Source of the DNA: Alphaproteobacteria bacterium 40-19
Lineage (GTDB): Bacteria > Pseudomonadota > Alphaproteobacteria > Holosporales > Holosporaceae
DNA length: 64,000 bases
Direction of reading: 5' to 3'
Assembly: GCA_001898075.1 (NCBI GenBank)
Contig: MKSD01000001.1
Span: 372,001-436,000 of the forward strand
Shown here: positions 1 to 8,632 of the stretch, one piece after another
Position numbering within the stretch: the stretch's first letter is position 1
Layout of the letters: every line of letters begins with the position of its first letter
Position numbers and translations under genes: made by a program
Notes under the pieces: generated by a model
Seen by the model: only the letters and a program-made list of their open reading frames with translations
Told to the model about the DNA's origin: nothing
The model's database searches: none

Positions 1-200
1 AGACTTTGCTCTGAAGATTGGCTGTATTTCTGACGATTTTCAATAGAACGCGACAGCGTTCCCTGGCCTCCATCTAAATCAATACAGGCCACCCGGAAAC
101 CTTGATGTAAAAAACCAATAGCTAAATGAAACGCCAAAGTAGACTTTCCAACGCCTCCTTTGTTATTTCCACACACTATAATAGCAGGATATTTGCTCAT
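1..200 (-). CDS. mipZ: MipZ-like ParA-family ATPase, N-terminus only (cut by window edge)
   Basis: The first 66 residues are visible, starting at the ATG read from 200. They hold a deviant Walker A (GNNKGGVGKST, about residues 11-21) and then IDLDGGQGTLSRSIENR, which matches the IDLDxRQxTxxRxxENR segment of Caulobacter MipZ far better than plain ParA or MinD. MipZ forms a gradient from the pole-anchored ParB complex and inhibits FtsZ away from midcell. The gene starts directly after the potC stop on the same strand, so the two may be cotranscribed. The rest lies outside the window, so the family call rests on this segment alone. Confidence 0.75.
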   Translation of the reverse strand, partial: MSKYPAIIVCGNNKGGVGKSTLAFHLAIGFLHQGFRVACIDLDGGQGTLSRSIENRQKYSQSSEQS

Positions 201-998
201 TTAAGTCTCATTTACAGGACTTTTACGGTAAATAATATACCAAATGCCCCCCGTAAGCAAACTTGCAAAACAAATAATACAACTGCCCAATGCATTGATT
301 TCAGGATTGTAACCCAATCGTAAGCTTGAAAAAATCACTAAAGGCAAAGTACTGGTACCAGGGCCGGTGGCAAAACTAGCCAAAACCACATCGTCAAAAG
401 ACAAAATAAACGCCAACAGCCACCCTGCAATAATAGTTGGCAATGCCAGCGGCATTTTAATCCATAGAAAGACTTTATAAGGCTTTGCCCCCAGATCTAA
501 CGCGGCTTCACTTAAAAAAGGATCGATACGGGCCAGTCGCGTACGCACCAAAGCCGTCACATAGGCTGTTCCCACCAAAGTATGTGCCACCACCAGGCTT
601 AAAAACCCCCTGTGCAGCCAAGAAAAGCATTTCATCAACCAAACCCAAAGTAACAACAGGGAAAGCCCTAAAACCATTTCTGGGATCACCAAAGGCAAAG
701 TTGCCACCAATCCCAGCCTTTTATGCTTTCCTTTGACAGAGGTCCATTGACTGGCACACAATGTCCCCAGCAGAACCGACAAAGTCGCGGAAAGCGCCGC
801 CACCTTACAGCTGACCAATGCGCTGTCCAAAAGCAGATGATTGTCTATGAGCTTTTTATACCATTTCCAAGAAAAACCTCCCCAAGAAAACGTATTCAGG
901 CTATTAAAAGAATAGATGATCACCAAAAATAGGGGCGCATACATAAAAAAATAGCCAAAATAAAAAAACGCTCTGGAAATATCTCCTCTTCTAATCAC
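201..998 (-). CDS. potC: ABC spermidine/putrescine transporter permease PotC/PotI family
   Basis: This 265-residue inner-membrane permease has about six membrane helices. Its N-terminal pattern (APLFLVIIYSFN, then WGGFSWKWYKKLI) is typical of PotC/PotI. The coupling-loop signature EAALDLGAKPYKVFLWIKMPLALP is near residues 165-188, followed by SFDDVVLASFATGP. It would pair with PotB, the ATPase PotA and the binding protein PotD to import polyamines. None of those partners is next to it: upstream is bioY and downstream mipZ. The start is a GTG at 998. The family is clear; the exact polyamine is not. Confidence 0.85.
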   Translation of the reverse strand: MIRRGDISRAFFYFGYFFMYAPLFLVIIYSFNSLNTFSWGGFSWKWYKKLIDNHLLLDSALVSCKVAALSATLSVLLGTLCASQWTSVKGKHKRLGLVATLPLVIPEMVLGLSLLLLWVWLMKCFSWLHRGFLSLVVAHTLVGTAYVTALVRTRLARIDPFLSEAALDLGAKPYKVFLWIKMPLALPTIIAGWLLAFILSFDDVVLASFATGPGTSTLPLVIFSSLRLGYNPEINALGSCIICFASLLTGGIWYIIYRKSPVNET

Positions 999-1129
999 TG
1001 CTTAAAACCTCTAGCCCCAAACACCATCACTGACCATTATTCCACATAAAACCTCAGATCAAAAGAAACCCTCCAATCTAAGGTCCTCATATTTCTTAAT
1101 AAGCCTTCGAGCAGAGAGTTTAAAGAAAA

Positions 1130-1687
1130 TCACCGTGCTCTTACGTAAGTTTTCCAAGCCATCCAAAGAATGACATCTTTCAACGTATCGCCAGGTAAAA
1201 AAGGCATCACCCCGGTCCAAAAAGATTGACCCCAACTGCCAAGAAATAAAGCCAACCTGCAACACCCTAAAAACAAAATAATTTTAGAAACAAGCATAAT
1301 GACCCCCAATAAAAGCAATGGAGTTTTGATCATTTGAAGCCTGTAAGAACGATAAATGTACGATAAAAGAGGAGCTGCCACAATCATTCCCAGAAGATAG
1401 CCTGACGTTGGCCCCACCACTACACGGACTCCTGCGGAGAAACTGGCAAAGACTGGAAGGCCACAAAATCCTAAAAACATCCAAGATAACAATGCCAACA
1501 AGACTTCTGCAGGAGGCAACAAAATTCCCAAACTCAAGACACTTAAAGTCTGAGCCGTTACCGGAACAGGATAAAAGGGGATTGAGATCTGAGAAGTCAC
1601 AAATACTAGGAAAAAAGATAGAACCAATCTGACAACAAGAGATAAACGCCACAAAAGTGGTGAAAAAGATAATAAACGAATGAGCAT
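1130..1687 (-). CDS. bioY: BioY biotin transporter substrate-binding membrane protein
   Basis: A hydrophobic protein of about 185 residues with BioY hallmarks: IPFYPVPVTAQTL near the N-terminus, a CGLPVFA segment, GPTSGYLLG in the middle and FLPGDTLKDVI near the C-terminus. BioY is the S component of an ECF-type biotin importer and can act with or without the energising module. No bioM or bioN is nearby. The ATG at 1687 is preferred over the in-frame ATG at 1726 because GGGAAG lies at a suitable distance upstream only of the inner one. The gene implies uptake of host biotin. Confidence 0.9.
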   Translation of the reverse strand: MLIRLLSFSPLLWRLSLVVRLVLSFFLVFVTSQISIPFYPVPVTAQTLSVLSLGILLPPAEVLLALLSWMFLGFCGLPVFASFSAGVRVVVGPTSGYLLGMIVAAPLLSYIYRSYRLQMIKTPLLLLGVIMLVSKIILFLGCCRLALFLGSWGQSFWTGVMPFLPGDTLKDVILWMAWKTYVRAR

Positions 1688-1931
1688 AAAACTTCCCAAA
1701 AAGGAATACTTCTTTGTCAATAACATAATCTAATCTTGAAAGCAACAATGTAACCCAAGATTCTTTAAATTCCTGGGTATAAAAATCTAATATTGTTTTT
1801 CAGATTTTTTCCTATCTAAGATATAAACTAAAAAATCACTTTGTATCCTCAGGCCGCTGCTGATTAATCAGCCTACTGACAGTAAACAGCAAAGGTCTAA
1901 AGTATTTTCTGATATCCCTTTTTTCTAGCCT

Positions 1932-3752
1932 TTACTTTTTTTCTTCTTCAGACTCTTTAGAAAAATGACGCTTTAATAGTTTCTGATTTAAGCTTTCTTC
2001 TAAAGCAGGACTTTCACTTTGAGATTTTTCCACACCCTCATTATCTGATTCCTGATGTTCAGAAAAGACCTTTTCTTCGTGGTGACTGTACTGGCTTTCT
2101 AAAACTGAAGAACTAGAAGAATCAGAAGAATAAGAAACACCGGAAGAACTTATAGACGCAACAGACGATGAACTAAAATCCTGCTCGCGATCACTGGGCT
2201 CTTTTTCGGAAAGGCTGGGCAAAGATCTAACTTCCTCTTCTGCTTCTGCAGGCATGCAAAGATTTAGTTGTTCATTTTCTCCTTTTTCCTTTATCAGACA
2301 CTCCGAGTGTCTTTCAGGAGTGCGCTCTCCCTCAACTTCTCTTGATGGGGTAGATTGATTTAATATATTTGATTCCAAAGGTGCGGCAGCAGAGTGTAGA
2401 ACCGGGAAGGACTCTTCCACTACATTCGCCTGGAAGACTCCCTCTTTTTTTTTCAGATCAGCTATTTCACTAACATTAAATTCTGGTGCTTCAAAACACA
2501 TTTCGCTAACCTTCTCCTCTTTTGACTCCTGCAAAAACTTCTGGTCTCTATTTTCAAACTCTGCCCCCAAAAAGTTAGAACAATGCTCTTCTGCCCCTTG
2601 TTCTTCTTGAAAGTCTGGTTTATTTTGCCTAGAAAAATCTAAGCGCGGGGAAGAAACATTGCCAGAGACAGGTAATTTATCACATAAGTTGGCATTAGCT
2701 TCTGGTTTATTAATAGAGTCATTTTCTTCCGTTGTATGTCCTACTTGCCCTAATTCTGGCGCAGATGAAACGGTTCTGGAATCTGGAACGTTTTCTATCA
2801 ATACAGGGTCAGATAAAGCTTCCTGCACATCAATCAGTTTTTCCTTCGTGCTCTCTTTCCCTGCGTTCTGATTGTTGTCTGAATCTGCACGTTCAGGCAG
2901 ATTTCGCATAACAGGAATTGATAGTGGACAATCAAGAATCGGTCTCTCTTGCTCACTGGCTACTTCTTCTTCCAGATTCAATTCTGGAACAGGCGACAAA
3001 AAACAGGAACTAGCCCGCATTTCTGGTACTGAAATAGCTCTAGAAATGTGAGTAATCGGCTCTTCTTGATCTCTGAAAGTAGTTTGAATAACCTCTTGAG
3101 GATCTGAGTTTTCATTATTTTCCGCAGGATTACTTCCTTCGATTTTCTCACGTAACAACTCTTGTTTTATTTTTTCTTCTGAAAAATGAAATTCTAGTTT
3201 TGGAATATCAAAAAAAGCAGCTGCATATTTCTTAAAAACGTACTCACATCTAGAAAACAGTCCAGAAGAAGTTTTTTGCAGGGAAACCATCATTTTTTTT
3301 CTAAAAGAATACTGAGCTATTTCTTCTGCAACAGAAAAAAATTTTTCTGAATTAGGTTGAATGGTTCGGAATTGCATCATTTCTGTGGGCAACTGCCCCT
3401 CTTCATCCAAAAAACAGAACAGAGAACTTCCATCTTTGAAGTCAATCTCAAGATTCTGGGAAGGATACAACTGATCTTTTCCAACATCAAAAGCTAACAG
3501 TTTTCCATCTCCATTAATACCCTGCACATAATCATAGCGAAATCTTTTTACAAGATCTTGAATTGAGGCACAAGGAATTTGTGAAAGCTTTCTTTTCAAA
3601 GCGTTCACTATGAACAGAATCTGATCTGGTTTCGTCTGTTCCCAATTGTGCTTTAGCACAGTAGCTTTCATGTGAGAACCAGAAGGAAGGCTGGCCTCCA
3701 CCTGAAAAGAGGCAACTACAAGATATATATACAAAAGCGACTTTCTGTCCAC
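1932..3752 (-). CDS. Exported acidic, Ser/Glu-rich protein of unknown function
   Basis: A 606-residue protein starting at GTG 3752 with an N-terminal Sec-like signal (SLLYIYLVVASFQVEA). Residues up to about 200 look globular. From about 200 on it is low complexity and rich in Glu, Ser, Asn and Pro, with loosely repeated short motifs of the form (L/I)S(V/I)P or SxPEL (AISVPEMR, LSPVPELN, LSIPVMRN, LSDPVLIE, SSAPELGQ), and it ends in a poly-Ser stretch and a charged tail. Such a tail is expected to be disordered. No family was recognised. It sits next to an OTU-like exported protein, which suggests an effector or surface role, but that is inference. Confidence 0.6.
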   Translation of the reverse strand: MDRKSLLYIYLVVASFQVEASLPSGSHMKATVLKHNWEQTKPDQILFIVNALKRKLSQIPCASIQDLVKRFRYDYVQGINGDGKLLAFDVGKDQLYPSQNLEIDFKDGSSLFCFLDEEGQLPTEMMQFRTIQPNSEKFFSVAEEIAQYSFRKKMMVSLQKTSSGLFSRCEYVFKKYAAAFFDIPKLEFHFSEEKIKQELLREKIEGSNPAENNENSDPQEVIQTTFRDQEEPITHISRAISVPEMRASSCFLSPVPELNLEEEVASEQERPILDCPLSIPVMRNLPERADSDNNQNAGKESTKEKLIDVQEALSDPVLIENVPDSRTVSSAPELGQVGHTTEENDSINKPEANANLCDKLPVSGNVSSPRLDFSRQNKPDFQEEQGAEEHCSNFLGAEFENRDQKFLQESKEEKVSEMCFEAPEFNVSEIADLKKKEGVFQANVVEESFPVLHSAAAPLESNILNQSTPSREVEGERTPERHSECLIKEKGENEQLNLCMPAEAEEEVRSLPSLSEKEPSDREQDFSSSSVASISSSGVSYSSDSSSSSVLESQYSHHEEKVFSEHQESDNEGVEKSQSESPALEESLNQKLLKRHFSKESEEEKK

Positions 3753-3908
3753 GATTATCCAAAAAAAAGAAGATAGTTAACAGAAAGTATACTTATTTTG
3801 ATTTTCTGTCAATCAATCGCGTTATTTTTACTGGCGCAAAACCTCACCGCCCATCAAAATAATGCTGCAACTACATTTTTTCAGCTTTTTTTATTAATAT
3901 TTATTGGG

Positions 3909-4802
3909 TTATTTTTGTGAAAATCTTTTTTTTGATCCCATGTAAGACTTCATCTCTTCCACAATAGCTTTGCTAACAGGGCTGTTTTGCTCTACTAATA
4001 CATCATAATGCAGCCCAAAACTTCCATCATCTTGCAACAAATATAAGGTATTAACGTCATGATCAACAATAAATTCTCTGCTCAGCTTTAATGAAAGACT
4101 TTCTGAATCTCCGCTAAAAATAACAATATTGGTTTTTAAATAACCAGCAACTTCTTGGAAAAATTGCGTTCCATTAGCAGGACGAAAAGCCACTCTATTA
4201 TTATTATGAATAATTTCTTTCCCGCCATTTGTTTCAACGCTGTTCAGCCAATTTGTTCTGACTGTTTCAGTTTGTTTGGTAAGTATTATAAAACGTTTTA
4301 TAGCATCCCCTGTGTCCTTACTAATCTTTTCTAAAGGATCCAAAAAATCTAGAAGCTCGAACAGTTCTGGCATAAGTTTTTTTGACGCAAGATCATCATT
4401 AGAACTTTTAGAATTGCATTTTTTTATATTATTAACATAAGGAATGATAACTTTTTTAATATAGGGAACGACAACTTGATCATACATATTTTTGGGGGTA
4501 ATACCTAAGTGACTCCACAAGCAGGATCCATCATCAAAACCTGGTATTTTCGTAAACCGTCTTTTATCAAAAGAATACTCTATAAACGGAGCTTCTTTGT
4601 CTTTAAAGTAAATACTCTGAATGTTTTTAGCTGTTTCCAGAAATTCTAGCCAAGATAAAGTATCACTCATATTTTCAGCATTTTTTTCCCAAAAAGATTT
4701 TTTCTTTCCTTCAAATTGAGCTGTTAATTCAGTAACCGCACAGGACTCCACACTGTTTAAACTCCAAAACAATGCTGCACGTAAAAAATTAATTTTCTTC
4801 AT
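3909..4802 (-). CDS. Exported OTU-like cysteine protease (putative deubiquitinase effector)
   Basis: About 297 residues from the ATG at 4802; an in-frame ATG at 4841 is a possible alternative. The N-terminus (MKKINFLRAALFWSLNSVES) resembles a signal peptide. FDDGSCLWSHLGI (Cys about 94) matches the OTU catalytic DGxCLF/W motif, and FGLHYDVLVE (His about 265) matches the C-terminal HYD/N motif, with TNIVIF and TLYLL strands before it as in the OTU fold. OTU proteases cleave ubiquitin or ubiquitin-like conjugates, targets bacteria lack, so a host-directed role is inferred. A broken relative lies at 54057-55236. The OTU assignment rests on motif order and spacing only. Confidence 0.65.
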   Translation of the reverse strand: MKKINFLRAALFWSLNSVESCAVTELTAQFEGKKKSFWEKNAENMSDTLSWLEFLETAKNIQSIYFKDKEAPFIEYSFDKRRFTKIPGFDDGSCLWSHLGITPKNMYDQVVVPYIKKVIIPYVNNIKKCNSKSSNDDLASKKLMPELFELLDFLDPLEKISKDTGDAIKRFIILTKQTETVRTNWLNSVETNGGKEIIHNNNRVAFRPANGTQFFQEVAGYLKTNIVIFSGDSESLSLKLSREFIVDHDVNTLYLLQDDGSFGLHYDVLVEQNSPVSKAIVEEMKSYMGSKKRFSQK

Positions 4803-4898
4803 TAAAATTATTGCTGGCACGAACATAAACAATTTTAGCATAAAGAATCTCCTATTTAATATAGAGCTTTAAAAATACTGAAGGTTACTACAGCGCTA

Positions 4899-6914
4899 TT
4901 ACCCCGCATTCCAAAGCTCTGGTTGCCCAAACTGAAACAAATCGATCAGATAAGAGGCGCGCTCTGGATGTTTCTGGCCTAAAGTCTCTGCCCAAGCTTT
5001 GGCTTTTATCAAAAGCTCTTCATCTGTCATCAAATCCGCAAAACGGTAAATTGGCATCCCACTTTGTTGTAAGCCCCATAAACTTCCCGGTCCCCTCAAT
5101 TTCCAATCTTCTTCCGACAACCTCAGCCCATCATCACAAGAGCGAATAATATTTAGGCGCTTACGGGCTATTTCAGAAAGGTGTCCTTGATCGTAGACAA
5201 AAAAGCAATGACCTGGCACCTGGCCTCGCCCAACCCGCCCCCGCAACTGATGTAATTGAGCCAAACCAAACTGCTGGCAACTTTCAATAACCATAGTACT
5301 AGCCAAAGGAACATGCACCCCTACCTCAATAACAGTTGTTGACACCAACACAGGCAAAGCGCCTTCCTGAAAATCCTGAAGAGCCTGTTCTTTTTCTTTC
5401 CAGACCATTTTGCCATGCAAAAGCCCCACTTTTTCAGGAAACACTTCCTGCAGCCTCTGATACCGTTTCGTCACTTGGCCCGGGACAAAAGTTGCAGGAT
5501 CTTCTTCTTTTGATTCAATATAAGGACATACCCAGTACACACGCTGCCCCGCATTGATGCATTTTCCAATCCACCGATATAAGTCTGCTTCTTTATCCAA
5601 ACTGGTCACATAATTCTTTACTGGCCGATGCCCTTGTCGGTGCCCTAAGTGGTTAATAGATAAATGCTGAAATAATGTCATTTCAAAAGTACGGGGAATC
5701 GGCGTTGCGGTGGTAAACAACATATGGGGCGTTTGAGTACTTTTTTGGCTCATTTTTAATCTTTGCAGAACTCCAAAACGGTGCTGTTCATCAATCACCA
5801 CCACCGCTAACCTATCAAATTCGATTTTATCTTGAAACAAAGCATGCGTACCCACCGTAATGGTCCCTAGCTGCTTACAGCGATGCCCCCCCAAAACCAA
5901 CTTCACATCTACAGAAGTTTCTTTGAAAAAAGATTTCAAAGTCTCAAAGTGTTGCAAGGCTAAAATTTCTGTAGGGGCCAACAAACACCCCTGCAGTCCC
6001 GCCCCTGCGACCTGCGCCAAAGTCAAAGCAGCTAAAATAGTCTTACCACTGCCCACATCTCCATGAATCAACCGCATCATCGGCTTTTGCTGGGATAGAT
6101 CTTGCTGAATATCTTGCCAAGCGCGTTCTTGTTCCGGGCTAAGGGAATGGCCAAAATCTTGTAAAATCTGATTCGTTAAAGAAAAGTCTATTTTTAAAGG
6201 CCAACTGATTTGACCCTCCGAGGCCACCTTCAATCGCTGCAACGCACACTGCTGAGCCAACAATTCATCAAATGCCAAACGTTTCCGACAAGTTTCCAAA
6301 AAAACAGAATCCTCTTTGGGAAAATGCAAGCTTTCCAGCGCTTTCCTGTGACTGGGCCAAGTCAATGTCTGAGGCCACCCAGAAGCTTCTGGTAACCAAC
6401 ACGGTATCGCAGGATAACTTTCAAAAATGCGCTGCACCCACCCAGAAATATGTCGGCTTAAAAGTCCCTTCGTCAAAGCATACACAGGCTGGATTTCTGG
6501 AAAATTTTTAGGATGGATAGAAGGATGTGTGATGAAATATCCAAATATGTCCTTTTCAACCAAACCGCTGACTAGATACTGCCCTCCCAGGCGGAAAGGA
6601 AAAGCAGGCTTTTTAAAAAATACCAGGGATAACTCTTCTAGAGTTGAGTGCTTAAAACAAACACACCTTACCCGCCAAAATTTGTTGAAAGGACGGATTT
6701 CCTGTACTTTCACCCACAGATAACTCAACTGGCCTTCTAACGAGTGCAGAGGCCCTGTTCTATAATGCTCATACCTTAAGGGTAAATGAACCAACAAATC
6801 CCAAAACGTTCTAATCTTCAGAGCTTCAAGATATCTTTCCCACCCTGGTCCAATCCCTTTTAAGGAAGAAATGGGGCGCCTGAAAAAACTTATAGACACA
6901 ATAGATCGTTTCAT
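4899..6914 (-). CDS. recG: ATP-dependent DNA helicase RecG
   Basis: A 671-residue branch-migration helicase that remodels stalled forks and recombination intermediates. Visible elements are the N-terminal ISSLKGIGPG segment, a reduced wedge/OB region, Walker A HGDVGSGKTILAAL, helicase motif II DEQHRFGVLQR, motif III TTATPIPRT, then STTVIEVGVHVP and QLRGRVGRG of the second RecA-like domain, and the C-terminal QQSGMPIYRFADL. Length is near the family norm. It stands alone on the minus strand between two exported-protein genes, with no sign of an operon. Confidence 0.96.
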   Translation of the reverse strand: MKRSIVSISFFRRPISSLKGIGPGWERYLEALKIRTFWDLLVHLPLRYEHYRTGPLHSLEGQLSYLWVKVQEIRPFNKFWRVRCVCFKHSTLEELSLVFFKKPAFPFRLGGQYLVSGLVEKDIFGYFITHPSIHPKNFPEIQPVYALTKGLLSRHISGWVQRIFESYPAIPCWLPEASGWPQTLTWPSHRKALESLHFPKEDSVFLETCRKRLAFDELLAQQCALQRLKVASEGQISWPLKIDFSLTNQILQDFGHSLSPEQERAWQDIQQDLSQQKPMMRLIHGDVGSGKTILAALTLAQVAGAGLQGCLLAPTEILALQHFETLKSFFKETSVDVKLVLGGHRCKQLGTITVGTHALFQDKIEFDRLAVVVIDEQHRFGVLQRLKMSQKSTQTPHMLFTTATPIPRTFEMTLFQHLSINHLGHRQGHRPVKNYVTSLDKEADLYRWIGKCINAGQRVYWVCPYIESKEEDPATFVPGQVTKRYQRLQEVFPEKVGLLHGKMVWKEKEQALQDFQEGALPVLVSTTVIEVGVHVPLASTMVIESCQQFGLAQLHQLRGRVGRGQVPGHCFFVYDQGHLSEIARKRLNIIRSCDDGLRLSEEDWKLRGPGSLWGLQQSGMPIYRFADLMTDEELLIKAKAWAETLGQKHPERASYLIDLFQFGQPELWNAG

Positions 6915-7077
6915 AACCTGAATCCGTTCTATTTTAACTTAAGATTTTTGAAAGGAGAATCAAATATCTTAATTATGTAAAAATTTTAGATTCTAAAAAA
7001 AAGCAGCAAAAAATTGATATATTTTTTCTGCTGCTGATCGTTAAATAGATAAATGAAAAATTGATGTCATTAATGTC

Positions 7078-8421
7078 TTAGAAAATTTCACACTCTGGGG
7101 ATTTAATATCTTTCCCTATTCGTATTCCTTTTAAGGCTTCAACATTTTCTACGGTCATTGTTGCCTTTGAACTTTCAAAATTCTTTTTATCACCCCAAAC
7201 CAAATGAGCTTTGTCCTTCAACAGCTTCACAACTTGATTGGCGTTCTTGCCTAAATCTTCTTCTTCACTAATACAAAGAGGAGGCTGAGCACAAATTTGA
7301 TACCTCTGGGGGATCAGTGCAAACTCCATACCATATTTCCCTTGTTTATCATCAAGTTGCAAAAGGGGAACGCCGTCTTTTTCAACGGGAACCCGGGTTC
7401 TGCTGTGCATTTCCAGATATCCAAAAGGCTGCATCCACACAGGAATAGGGTCAACGAAAAACGCTTTCCATGCATCCTGATCATTCAAAGCAAGAGGTAA
7501 GGCATACAAAATTCTTTCTTTATTGTCTTCAATATGACGATCTAAAGGACAATTAGAATTCGGATTATTAGGCTCTGATAAAAAACCTTGAAATAAAGAT
7601 CCAAAAGATAGGCTGCGACACACTCCTTCCACGTTTAAATCTTCTAAGGTTTTTCCTGAAGTTCTTTCAACTGAACGAAATAAAACAGCCTTTCCTTTTT
7701 CTTCTGCATTTTTTTCTAAAGTAAAAATAGATCCTATAGAGCTTTTAAAAAAATCTTTTTTTACAAAAGGCTTCACTGCTCTTACCCTCTGTTCAGGATT
7801 CAACTCCCCAGAAGAGGCCACATAGCTCCTCGTTATTTCCTGCCGCTTTTGCTGATAAGAGTATTGCTCGTGCACTTGATTTTCATAATTGTTGTTTTTT
7901 TCAAAATTATGAATTTCTTTTTGAAGGCGACTATAAATACCCACCCAATCTGCTTCTTTTATTTGAGTTTGTTTTTTATAAAGTATCTTTTTATTCTTAT
8001 CATCGTTGTCCTTTTTTGCTAAACACTCATGAAGCAATTCATAAACAGGAAGGCTCTTTTCAGCAATTTCCAGACAAATCTTATAAAGATCTTTCTGCTT
8101 TCCCAGCCCTTTATACACTATTTCTGGGATGCGCCAAGCTTCCTCTAAATCTTTTTTTACTTTTTCCATTTTTATTTGATAAACCCCAGAAATAACCGCC
8201 ATCGAAGCTAACGTATCTGGTACATATTGAATCCGATAACCTTCTTTTAATTCTAAGGAATTCAAAACACTATTTGATTTTTTTAATACAGGAAAATTTT
8301 CTTCCCCCTCCAATTCAATTTTATTAAATAAAGATGCTGGAAATTGGTAAGGACAAATCACTTTTTCGTAAATTAATTTAAAAGCTGGGTCGTTTGCAGG
8401 ACAAACTTGATCATCTTTCAT
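7078..8421 (-). CDS. Exported protein of unknown function, signal peptide out of frame
   Basis: The open frame gives 447 residues beginning MKDDQVCPAND with no signal peptide. Directly upstream an ATG at 8483 encodes MLKKIFFF, a typical signal start, but it is out of frame by one base. With one extra T in the T10 tract (8459-8468 on the plus strand) it would read through to ITAQVQA and join the open frame. The body is charged, with coiled-coil-like stretches in the middle and a more globular C-terminus holding LPLALNDQD and KYGMEFAL, motifs also found in the exported protein at 52119-52691. No known family was recognised. It may be phase variable, a recent pseudogene or a sequencing artefact. 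Confidence 0.55.
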   Translation of the reverse strand: MKDDQVCPANDPAFKLIYEKVICPYQFPASLFNKIELEGEENFPVLKKSNSVLNSLELKEGYRIQYVPDTLASMAVISGVYQIKMEKVKKDLEEAWRIPEIVYKGLGKQKDLYKICLEIAEKSLPVYELLHECLAKKDNDDKNKKILYKKQTQIKEADWVGIYSRLQKEIHNFEKNNNYENQVHEQYSYQQKRQEITRSYVASSGELNPEQRVRAVKPFVKKDFFKSSIGSIFTLEKNAEEKGKAVLFRSVERTSGKTLEDLNVEGVCRSLSFGSLFQGFLSEPNNPNSNCPLDRHIEDNKERILYALPLALNDQDAWKAFFVDPIPVWMQPFGYLEMHSRTRVPVEKDGVPLLQLDDKQGKYGMEFALIPQRYQICAQPPLCISEEEDLGKNANQVVKLLKDKAHLVWGDKKNFESSKATMTVENVEALKGIRIGKDIKSPECEIF

Positions 8422-8458
8422 GATAATAAAAGCAGCTTGTACTTGAGCAGTAATCCAG

Positions 8459-8468
8459 AAAAAAAAAA
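8459..8468. repeat. A10/T10 homopolymer inside a signal-peptide codon run
   Basis: Ten A on the plus strand (ten T on the coding strand) lie between the ATG at 8483 and the open frame that begins in-frame before 8421. From ATG to ATG there are 59 bases, so the present length leaves the signal peptide out of frame; eleven or eight T would restore it. Tracts of this kind are prone to slipped-strand mispairing. Confidence 0.7.
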
Positions 8469-8632
8469 GATTTTTTTTAACATGATTGGAAAATAAATAA
8501 AAATCAAATCACAGTTGATTTTAAAAATTCTAAATAAAGAAATCAGTAGTTAAAAAATTATTTAAAAAAAGTTTTTTGCATGATCAGGGCAATGTTCTGT
8601 TTTCGGCCATAATTCAATGTTTTCTTTTTTTA

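Noticed and set aside
1-200. ParA or MinD as the identity of the partial ATPase
   Set aside because: The segment after the second Asp (GQGTLSRSIENR) fits MipZ; ParA and MinD lack the ENR pattern.
1284-1748. 154-codon minus-strand frame overlapping bioY
   Set aside because: The BioY frame is strongly conserved; this is an out-of-frame shadow.
3440-3475. DGSSLFCFL in the acidic exported protein resembles the OTU DGxCLF motif
   Set aside because: The catalytic Cys position is Ser and no C-terminal HYD-type motif follows, so there is no support for a protease.
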